Below, piece by piece: positions 20,823 through 30,726 of a stretch of 55,530 bases of DNA. How positions within the stretch are numbered: the first letter of the stretch is position 1; every line of letters starts with the position of its first letter. The DNA is taken from positions 4,243,121-4,298,650 of the forward strand of contig FN649752.1 of assembly GCA_000310025.1 (NCBI GenBank), in the 5' to 3' direction. The position numbers were made by a program, and so were the translations under genes. The notes under the pieces are model-generated. The model was not told the DNA's origin. It was given only the letters and a program-made list of their open reading frames with translations, and did no database searches. Source of the stretch: Ectocarpus siliculosus (taxonomy: Eukaryota > Sar > Phaeophyceae > Ectocarpales > Ectocarpaceae).

Positions 20823-21481
20823 GGGAAAACGACACAACAGGGTATACCCTGGTCGAAAAGCCACACACCTGGGTACACAGTCATTAACAGCAGTAAATGC
20901 ATTCATATGATTGGTCAGCGCCCAATTTCACCCCGGTACGTCCGAAAAGGCGCAGGGTATACCCTGCTGTGTCTACTTTTCTCACCAACTGTACCCTGTT
21001 TTCGGAAGTGTACCCTGACCTGACGGGAAATGAGACCCATTCATCAACCATTTCCCCCGCAGGAATCTTCCCAACTCCTTTTCCCCTCCAACCATGGGGT
21101 AACAAACGGCGAATCTTCCCACCCAATAACAACCATGGCAACGCGGCAGGAATCAGTTTCCGCCCCTGCCAAACAACACCAACCATCAACTCTTCCGCTC
21201 GAAATCAACAATGGCCGGGCAATACCCCTGCACAGTTGTTCCGTTTGGAAACATGCACACACGCGTACAATACCCCGTGCACCACTGCCGCCTGCAGTCT
21301 ATATGCGACATGCACGGGTCACGCTATGAAAGCGAGACCGATCCAGCATGGTTGACATGCATATATATGCATGTATGTATGTGCCCATGACGTGTGGCGC
21401 TGCGCTGAGCGGGCGGAGGAGAGAGGCAGCAACACCACACACAGACACGCCGTTGACATCAATCATGGAAGAAGGAGCGAG
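20823..21481 (+). repeat. left terminal inverted repeat of the MULE
   Basis: It matches the reverse complement of 30055-30717. It contains two copies of the perfect 14-bp palindrome CAGGGTATACCCTG (20838-20851 and 20953-20966) and half sites TACCCTG at 20992 and 21011, plausible transposase-binding sites. The first 17 nt of the transposase frame, including its ATG at 21465, lie within the repeat. Confidence 0.93.
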
Positions 21482-24400
21482 CGGCAACGCAGGAGCGGCG
21501 GCGGCGGGTTTGTCCACCACGTTAGTGCCCGTTGTCGCAGGGCAAATATTCCCCAGCCGCCATGCGGCGAAGGTTGCTGTAGCCGCTGAGCTTGCTGCCA
21601 CCGGCCGTTCCATGAAGAATGGAAAGGGTGCTGGCAGCCGCCAAATTCATTTGGTGTGCAAGACTTGCACAACTTGGGTAGTGAAGGGCTGCCTACAGAA
21701 GGGCGGTGACTTCAAGATCACCAAGGTAGAGGGCTCGCACGTCGACTGTGCTGGGGGCGGTCGGACGAGCTCCGCAGTCGTACAACCCCTGGTGAACCAG
21801 TTGGTTAGGGCCAACCCCAAGATCGCCGGTACCGCGATCAAGAGAACCCTCAAGACCGTGGGATTCACCGTCTCCGACCGGCAATCTCAACGCGCCAAGA
21901 AGCGCATCGCGACCGCTACCAAGGGGGATGGAGCGGCTGCCCTTTCGCGTCTTCCATCCCTTTTCCAAGGGATCGAGCGCGATTGCCCGGGTTCGATTGC
22001 CACCGTCGAGGTAAGAGTTTGATCGGGGCCCATGGTCAATGTGCACGTGATGCAGCAGTGCAAAGGTTGGCAGGACTACATGTAGACAACAGCAGTAAGT
22101 ACCACATGTAGCATGTTGTACATGTGCCATTGTCACGTTACCGTAGGCTCTGTACACAACTGTAGGTTTCCCTCGCTTCTTACCCGTCTCCATCCAAATG
22201 ATCCATCCCCGCACACGAAGTGTGAGCAACGTGCAGCCCAGTGTGTCGTTCGGGTCGGCTGACCTTCCTGTGTTTACTATCCCGTGTGCACGCGTTTTCC
22301 CTCGTTAGATGAGTCCCGACAACCGGTTCGTCAGGAGCTTCCTGATGCTGGGTAAGGCCGCCTACGTCGCCGCGCACAGCGTCCCCAAGGCGAGTGAATC
22401 TCTTTCGTGATTCTCGTGCAAACGTTGCTGGCTTTTTCATTTTCGCTGAGATTTACCAGTATGTATTCAAGCCGTGGAGAGCGCCATTGGCCATTGAAAG
22501 CCGTGGAGAGCCACTGAAAAAGTCACAAACAATACATTGGTCGTGTCGATGCGTTTTTAGGTGGAACGGTACCACACATCATCTCTGAACCCTGTACATG
22601 ACTTGCTGCCACCAGTTCCCATAAGGATGAATGGACTCGCGGGAAAGAGAAGCAGTGTTGTTCTCAAACCCGCAGCGAGGTTTGCGCAGGCAGAAGTGAT
22701 TTTCATTTTCAGATAACAATCGAGTGCCCCCTGGCTTTCTAGCCACACACTATCGAGCTCACGTCCAGCTATGTCTCGAGCTCACTGTCAAAGTCTTGTA
22801 CTACATCTGTATGTATTGTAACGCACCTCTGAGGACAATTGAGGCTCATACCAAGTGGTCCGAGGAAGGCCATTAGCAATTGCTCCTCAGCTTCACAATT
22901 TTGCATTTTGGTTGGCGCGCCATGTCGCGTGACGAAATGGGGTGAAGTGTTCATTATGGCGACAGTAATCCCCCCATTTTTTTGTGGTAAGGCGTGTACT
23001 ACATGTGGGGCCCCCTCTAAGAACATGGGACCGGACAATTGCACCACGGAGAATAGGTGGAAGTTTGAGTGGTGGAATCTAACTGCAACAGCAGGAATGG
23101 ATTATCGACTACTGCACTACCTGCTCTTTATCTCGAACGGGCAATATCTCAGTGTTAGCGTGAATGTCTTCCCTTGGCACTTCTACTTTTTCAACAAAAA
23201 ATGCTGCTGCTCGTTACCGTAGTACCTCCAACACCACGGCAATGCTGTCACCGACGTTGCTGTGGTCGCATGTACCTCATCTATCTAGCGTGTTCCCGAT
23301 GTTGTTCAAACGAGCAGTGGCTGGTTGAAAGGTAAACGCCATCCGGGCGCGGAACGGTGGGCAAGGACTGCTGTTCCCTTCAAAATTGATTTCATTTGAA
23401 AGAACCGACAGGCCGTCCCGACCGTGCCCACTCACCACTCGCCACATTTTGTTTGCCCTGAAACAGGCCCTTATGTGTCGTTATGTGCGTTAGTTTGATT
23501 GAACAACAGGTAGTGGTGTTTTCGAACTCCATTTGTAAGTGACCAGTGCCGGAAAGAAAGACACTCAGAGAAAGAGGAAAGTGAGAAAAAACGGGGGGGA
23601 TGCCCGCGTCAACCGACAAGGGTTGGGTAAAATTGCGACTTCATCCTACTATCGATACAATTGGGGTGTGTTTGTTGGCCGATTTTTGTTCCAGGTGCAA
23701 GCCTACAAATTCGCACAACAGGAGCAGTACACAAAGCAGCATACCGGCCGTGGAAAAGGCCTTTCCTACTACACCGCTGGCGGCATCTCGCAATTCACCT
23801 GTTTGCTAGCTCTTCACTCTTACCGTTTTGGCAATTTCCTACCGTCCCTTTGCACAAATCCGAGACTACGTCGTATGATGGCATGTTGCTCCAGCTCTCG
23901 CCCTTCTCTCCCCCTTCTTTGATTACAGCGCATTTCTGGTACTGTACTTGTCGACATTGTGACACTACTCGCAGGTTGATGGGCGCCCGCGTCCCAAACA
24001 GTTGATGGCGGGATTCAGAGAGGGCGACCCCAAACAACGTTTCGGCAGACACGCAAGTAGGGCCTTACCAGACCTCCGAGCACCTTGAACCGTCTGGCCT
24101 TTGCCCTCACGAAATACCCAATTCTCCCCCCCTGCCGTTCTGAACAGATAGTGGCCATGGACGCTGGCCACCTCAAGGGTTCGTGGCACGGAGTCATGTA
24201 CGTCCTCTGCATGCACGACAGTAACAACAAGATCATCCACGTCAGCACTGTCCTCGCAGACAAAGAGAACGCGACCAACTACGAGTTCCTGCTCCAGCAG
24301 ACCTGCCGGAACGAGCACATGCAGCGACTTCTTTCGTCCGGCGAGGTGACGTTCTACATCGACGGTCACAAAGGATCACCGGCGGCCCTCAGGGCGGTTC

Positions 24401-27400
24401 TACCGCAAGCGCCATGGCGTGCGTGCGTGAGGCACTTCATCACCAACAGAAACATGAAGGCAATGGGACAAGTGAGTACAAGTTGGGGAATAGTGTCCTT
24501 TGTTTTGGGTTTTTCCAAATGAGATGATTGAGAGTTGAGCTGCACGTCGTCGCGCATCGCAACCTCTGGAAATATGTGTAGAGTATCGGACAGCCAATAT
24601 CATATTTCGCTGCTGGTGGAGGCCAGGTGCACAAGATGAGGCACTCGCCCAACTAAAAAAACTTGACCATAACCCCCCAGAGAGCCGTAAAGTTCTTTTT
24701 TGCTACAATCTTGCCTCGTTGGTGTTTCAACCCATTTATCGTAAACCGCATGTACCGTATATTGGGGGACACGTCGTGTGCCACTTGCGACGACGCTTCA
24801 CGCGTAGTTCGAGCGGATCACTTGTTAAGGTGTGAGGGGAGGTGCAGTCTTAAGCACTGCAGCTTGGTTGCATCGCGTAAAGGGCTCCAAAACTGTATGT
24901 ACGACTCTCGGCCCGCCTCCGCGCCCTCCGCAAAAAACGCCCATGACTAGTTGTGCTAGAAACAGTTCCCACCCATGAATGTGTGACGGTTGTGAGTGAT
25001 GGACCTCCTGTCAAGCAAATGTTGCAAGAACGTCTCCCGAGCACTTGCACTTGTTTTTCTGTGCCCGTCCCATCCTTTCTGGGTCCAGCAGACGCACCTC
25101 TCGGTGAACATGCATGTTTAGCTCATCACCCGGGGTCACACACAACTCTTCTTTGCCCTTTTCGCTATCGTGTTGTAAAGCAGGCCTATTCAAACGCGGT
25201 TTACCGAGCGGCGGTGGCGCCTACCAAGGCCCTGTTCGAGGAGATCATGGAGCCAGTCAAGAAGGACTTCCCGGGTAACTACGGCATGCTCATGAGCAAC
25301 GACCTCAAGAAATGGACACACCATGCCACCCCCAGCAACCTGGTCAACCTGAAGATGAGCACCTCCAACTCTGCGGAGTCCAGCATTTCCGCGGTCGGCC
25401 ACCAGGTTGGTGAACGAAAAGGGTGGATGTGTTTAGAAGGCTTTGCAGGTCCGAATTGACGCACTATACCCTTCAAGAGGAATTTTTCTCGTTGATTCTC
25501 ATAGATGGTGCATGAGGTGGTCCTCTCGCTCAGCGTCAAGCGGCAGATGTCGGTTCCCGTGTGGGCCTACACAGAAGCCAGCGTTTTGCGAAGCCCCCGA
25601 CAGTCGACCACTGTAGTTCCGAGTCTCTTGACACTCCCATCGCTTTTTTTCATGCATGTAATCTTGTGTCGTGAATGTTGGTGGTAATCGAAGTGGTATT
25701 TAGTGGGTGCTACCTTTTTCAGTGGGTCGATCCAACATGAAAGAATCCAAGATAAAACGACTCGGTACCATCCCTCACTGCTATACATGCGCTGAAACAA
25801 GACTTGGTAGATGGGTGCATTTCTCTTTCCCATCCGGAGAATGTCGTAGCCTCTCCCATGTCACCCGTTCACCAGGTCCAACATCAAGGCCTTCGGAAAG
25901 ATTTCCGTAATTTCATTGGTCAGTCTGTAAGCGGGGTCTAGCTGAACGTGAAGACACATATACATTCTCACCCAATTTTATTGTTAGGAATCCCGCCGTC
26001 CCAATTCTACAACGGCCACTTGTCAGCGTGTTGTGACTTCCTTCTCTACGCACCGGTCTGTGCGGCCAAAAGGTTTTTATGCTTTTCCTGTTCAAGTCAT
26101 CAGCGTTTGAAGCGTTGACGTGTCCCTCTTCCGTTGTTGACGTTTGTTGCTCGCAGACACGGGAAATGGACCCTTATCATCTCCACATCGGGATTGCGGA
26201 GAAAACTGCAGAGCAACTCGCGACGAATGCCGAATTGAAGAAGGACAGCTCTGCCATCCTCGTCCCATTCGCGGCCAAGTTCATGGAGGACGAGAGGTTG
26301 CTCAGTCTTCAGTAAGTTCTGGGACAACCACGCCTGGTGCGTTCCTTGTTCTTTCCTCCGTTCATTCCACGGCTGCGTGCTCGATTGGGTGTACAGTACG
26401 ACCCCGTCAGTTGGGTGATCCACCCGTCCTGTCTCTCTCTCTTTGAGTCCATGATTTACTCGTCGGTTTTGTCTGTCGTTTTGTGTGTGGTGCACTCTTA
26501 ACAACCAGAGCATGACACCTGTCTTTCGTCGACGGCACAAACTCAGTTTTCGTCTGCTTTGTTCCCTTGCTTCGTTGGTTCTTCATGGCGTTCGCCCCAC
26601 TCGTCGGCAGCAAGCACGTCAAGAGCTTGGGCTTGGGCACCTACCTTGTTCAGGAGCACGGCAAGAGCCAGTACGGCAACAGGGTGACGATCGTGCTGCC
26701 GGACACGGAAGGGAAGGGTGGCCGCGTCGAGTGCACCTGCAGCGTCCCTTCCAGGTTCCACCTGCTGTGCCAGGACTCCCTCGCGGTGTTGAAATGTAAG
26801 CCTCCTCTGAGTGGTTGAAAACATGGATCGCAATTGATTTTTGGGTTGCAATGTTGCAATCATGGTTCGGCTTGGTGTCTTCTGTTGGCCGTCTGTGTTT
26901 GCATTCTGTATGTACTCTTCTCGCAGCTCACGTGCAATGTGCGACCTCGTACAATGTACATCGCAGATCCTCGTTTCTCGTCACTGGGTTTTCCTCTGTT
27001 CATCTGTCGCTCGAAGTTGTTCCTTCTTTTGCCTATGGCACAAGCTCACCCTTGGCTGTGAACGAGGTTCTCGTAGAATGAAGTGGGATTCCCTCTGCCT
27101 GTGCATGTCGTGCATGAGCCCAAGCTATGTGTCATCTTCGTATTTCGTAGCCACGTGTGAAGTCGCACACCCGAAGGGAGCTAGCACCCACCCCCTCTCC
27201 ATGAATTACCATGAATATAGGCAGAGGTTGATGAGCGTGTTACCACTGCTTGGGAGGAGTGTGTGCTAGTTGACAAACATCCCTTCGTTGGTATTGTTCA
27301 ATGAAGCTTAGCTAGAACCACGGGATTCCTGCCTTACCGAAAACACGTTGCTTCCTCGGATGTTGACTAAAGTGGGCTTGAGGATAAGACAACAAAGACG

Positions 27401-28553
27401 AAGATCCATCTAAAACAGCACTGGTTTTCACACAAGCTAGCGAACACATTTTGTGGTGATCGGGCTCGTCGGTCGGTTTGTGTGTTTCCCAATATCCGTA
27501 GCACGGACCACACATGCGTGTCCGGCCGCACGAGTTCCCTCCTAACGGCCATGTTCTGTGAAAGGAACCCATGTGAAGGCATCGTAGGGAAGGCTAGGCT
27601 ATTGTAGGCATCCATGACACAGTGACACGGTAGCTTATGACGAGAAACCCAAGCTACCGTCGTTCCTGCTTTGAACGCAGTCCGTTTCGACTCCGTCCGC
27701 GTTTTGTTTGTTCTATCATTGTCTTTGTGTCGACTACTCCTCGCAAATATTCTCACTGCTTCTTTTGAGCTAGCCCTCTATTCCTTCGGGGTTTCGTGGT
27801 TGGAAGAGCAGGGTTCTCTTCCAGGTCGTCTCTTCCTTCTCGGTTCATCCCATGCTTTTGTGCTTCTTTCCTCCGGAGTGGGATCGTTTCGGTCTTAGGT
27901 TCGCACCCGGGAGGACTTGACGCGGGCAATAGCGGGATGAGGGAGGGTGACAAAACAAGAAATCCAATGCTCACAGTACAATAAATTGACCGTTCTTTTA
28001 CGACTCCTGGCCCAATCCGCCTCTTCCCGATGCCCTGACAGCAATCGACAGGCTTGACTGCACGAGGGCGCATGTTGATGGCGGGTACACCCTGGCTTCC
28101 TACAGGGCGCTCCACAGCCACCCCGACTATCCCGTCGTGCTTCCTATCTGGTCAGAGCTTTCGAAGGGCGACCTCCTGCCCCCGCGCCAGGTGACCCGGC
28201 AAGCTGGTGCTCCGAAGAAGAAGCGTGGCCCCCGGCAGCGTTCCCGAATCCCTGGTCGCAACGACAACTGCCAGCGCGGACGTGGCAACGTAGCCCAAGG
28301 CGGAGGTGGTCGTGGCGGGGGCGGCAACGCCCAGCCCGTCCCAGTACATGGGATGGGCAGTGTTCGCAGCCACGTGGGAGACCTCAACGTCGGAGGTTCC
28401 GCGGGCGAGCGACCTACCGGGAGGGTATGGGGGGGGCTTGCGGTTCAGCGTTACGGCTCACAAGACGCTTCCGGCCGCGACCACACAGCGGGGGCGGGGG
28501 CCGGGTCAAGCGCTATGCTGAGTCAATCCCAAGGCTCCATCGACCTGTCCTAG
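21465..28553 (+). CDS. MULE transposase, eight exons (about 700 aa)
   Basis: A cut-and-paste transposase acting on the element's inverted repeats in the nucleus. Proposed exons: 21465-22010, 22309-22389, 24148-24471, 25184-25405, 25505-25582 (donor uncertain; 25612 also keeps frame), 26157-26311, 26611-26795 and 28042-28553; phases agree throughout. Residues about 28-97 form the N-terminal DNA-binding finger (C65-x2-C68...H92-x2-C95). The DDE core begins IVAMDAGHLKG (Asp-214), then FYIDGHKG (Asp-281) and CVRH (C302, H305). The third acid is probably among E336, E337 and E340 in ALFEEIMEPVKK, ahead of the NSAESS motif. A SWIM-like finger reads CTCSVPSRFHLLCQD, with Asp where His is usual. The tail has YTLASYRALH, then LLPP and a basic RQAGAPKKKRGPRQR segment, then Gly-rich sequence. 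Intron 2 is GC-AG. Exon boundaries are read by eye. Confidence 0.88.
22390..24147 (+). other. intron 2 of the MULE transposase (GC-AG, 1,758 bp)
   Basis: The donor is AAG|GCGAGT and the acceptor CTGAACAG|ATAGTGG. Splicing joins ...HSVPK directly to IVAMDAGHLKG, the expected continuity just before the first catalytic Asp in this family. No nested element or gene was recognised inside it. Confidence 0.75.
26796..28041 (+). other. intron 7 of the MULE transposase (1,246 bp)
   Basis: The GTAAGC donor follows LAVLK of the SWIM region. The pyrimidine-rich acceptor CCCTGACAG restores frame by adding two bases, leading into the conserved YTLASYRALH tail. Intervening open frames have no domains. Confidence 0.65.
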
Positions 28554-28613
28554 CTCAAGTGGTTTGACTCGTAGCTCAAGTGGTTTGACTCGTAGCTCAA
28601 GTGGTTTGACTCG
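28551..28613 (+). repeat. 21-bp tandem repeat, three exact units, starting at the transposase stop codon
   Basis: TAGCTCAAGTGGTTTGACTC-G is repeated three times without change. The TAG that ends the transposase is the first three bases of unit 1. Because 21 is divisible by three, each unit presents another in-frame TAG. Confidence 0.95.
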
Positions 28614-30054
28614 TCCTCTTGAGCTGGCCTTTGGATTTCTTCGTCGCACGTTGTCCGAGTCACATACGACGCGGTGATCCGCGAATGACAGGGTGCAAGA
28701 GGTCGAATGTGTTTGCAACTTTGCGTAGAGCACCAGAGACGGCGGGGCGCGTGCCTCGGCGCTTATTTTCGCTTGGCAGTTTCCAAAATATCCATGCACA
28801 ACAGAGATGAACAGCGAAATTCGACAACCACGCACATGACTTGGGAGGGGAAGATCGTCTTGGCGTGAAAAATGGGCACAAGCGTCGAGCCCCAAGAGGA
28901 AGCAGAGGAAGCAGTAGTCAAGGACGGTTGTCTTGAGCCATGCAGCCCCACGTACCTGCGAAACGCTTCTCACGATAACCGCGACGAAGAGCGTTTGCGG
29001 AAGTGGCCCTTCACCCCAACAGACAGATTCGCAACCGAACAACTAATCCACGGTAAACGTCCGTAACCCAAAGGTGTTCTCGTCAATGGGCGGGGGGGCG
29101 GTGGTTAACATTCCGCCGTGTAGAAATACAGCACGCAAGTGTTGCTGGCTTCCGTCTGCGCCGATGAGCGGTGATGTACGCAGCGAAATAAGTTGGGCCA
29201 CAACCTTGACGTTTTTGAACGCCGCATTTACTGTCTTGTACTACTGTACGATGGCAATACTACGTGCGAAGAGTCTACTACAATACAAAGTCCCACACCG
29301 CGAAAGGTGTGCTTGGTGTTACATCGACAACCAAACGACATGTATCTGCAGCATTTAACTATCGGTCATTGTGCACATTTAGATGGCTTTCGGTGCGTGC
29401 GTGCAAACAGAATACTGCACCACCTTCTGGCCTCATGTGGCGTACTTGAAAGTAGATTCTGGGGGGAAGGGCGTTACGGCTGTAGTCTACTGTGCTACAG
29501 GGGTGTCGCAAGTCGCCTCTCGGAACAAGCACCTACAGCAGTGTATCAGTTAAGACGTTAGGTTCGGTTCAACCCATGCGACATATACAGGATTGTAATC
29601 GTGGTGGAGCTGAGGCTTGAGCCCTGAGCGCGTGGGTGTTGCAAACACGACAACAACCACACCTACAGAATCAAAGCCTTTTCTTGCGTACAAGAGAGAT
29701 GGTCTCAGAAGATCATAAATAGTCCATTCAGTGATCTGATGTTGGCTGTGTGTGCTTCTTCGAGGAGGATGCGGACACAGCACTACACGGGTAACGTTGG
29801 GCGCCGCCACTCCCTCCTGCCTGTGCCGTGTGTGTGTGGGTGTGTTGTCTGTTGTGTCTCAATTGCGATGTGTTTCTTGCTTGAACTACTGCCTTAACAG
29901 CAGCGGTCGCGCTTACCAGCCGACCAAGCCGACCAACCAATCAATGTGGTAAGAAGACGTCAGGCTTCACCGGGATGAGCCGATGAAATACACCGCGAGC
30001 ACAGGGAGGGTGATTGAGTTGGAAGACACAGTCCTGCTGCTAGAGTTGTTAGCA
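28614..30054. other. MULE interior between transposase and right inverted repeat
   Basis: About 1.4 kb with no recognisable gene. A 122-codon plus-strand frame (29193-29561) and a 178-codon minus frame (28506-29042) lack domains. This could be captured host DNA, a lost second MULE gene or 3' regulatory sequence. Confidence 0.4.
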
Positions 30055-30717
30055 CTCGCTCCTTCTTCCATGATTGATGTCCACGGCGTGTCTGTGTGTG
30101 GTGTTGCTGCCTCTCTCCTCCGCCCGCTCAGCGCAGCGCCACACGTCATGGGCACATACATACATGCATACATATGCATGTCAACCATGCTGGATCGGTC
30201 TCGCTTTCATAGCGTGACCCGTGCATGTCGCATATAGACTGCAGGCGGCAGTGGTGCACGGGGTATTGTACGCGTGTGTGCATGTATGTTTCCAAACGGA
30301 ACAACTGTGCAGGGGTATTGCCCGGCCATTGTTGATTTCGAGCGGAAGAGTTGATGGTTGGTGTTGTTTGGCAGGGGCGGAAACTGATTCCTGCCGCGTT
30401 GCCATGGTTGTTATTGGGTGGGAAGATTCGCCGTTTGTTACCCCATGGTTGGAGGGGAAAAGGAGTTGGGAAGATTCCTGCGGGGGAAATGGTTGATGAA
30501 TGGGTCTCATTTCCCGTCAGGTCAGGGTACACTTCCGAAAACAGGGTACAGTTGGTGAGAAAAGTAGACACAGCAGGGTATACCCTGCGCCTTTTCGGAC
30601 GTACCGGGGTGAAATTAGGCGCTGACCAATCATATGAATGCATTTACTGCTGTTCATGACTGTGTACCCAGGTGTGTCGCTTTTCGACCAGGGTATACCC
30701 TGTTGTGTCGTTTTCCC
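30055..30717 (-). repeat. right terminal inverted repeat of the MULE
   Basis: Inverted copy of 20823-21481 with a few substitutions and a 4-bp insertion near 30290. It repeats the transposase start region on the minus strand (MEEGAS...), so any promoter in the repeat would also drive transcription inward from this end. Confidence 0.93.
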
Positions 30718-30726
30718 AAACAAATT
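30718..30726 (+). repeat. MULE target-site duplication, right (9 bp)
   Basis: AAACAAATT, identical to 20814-20822. Confidence 0.93.

Larger units (their letters stand above)
20823..30717 (+). mobile_element. complete Mutator-like element (MULE), 9,895 bp
   Basis: The element is delimited exactly. It starts GGGAAAACGACACAACAG and ends with the reverse complement of the same sequence. It has inverted repeats of 659 bp (20823-21481) and 663 bp (30055-30717) that are about 99% identical apart from small indels, and it is flanked by a perfect 9-bp duplication. It carries a multi-exon transposase on the plus strand (21465-28553) and about 1.5 kb of sequence of unknown role before the right inverted repeat. 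Near-identical ends and an unbroken reconstructed transposase frame suggest a young, possibly active insertion. Movement is inferred, not shown. Confidence 0.93.

Noticed and set aside
20359-20868. 169-codon minus-strand frame as a gene
   Set aside because: It crosses the exact left boundary of the MULE and has no domain.
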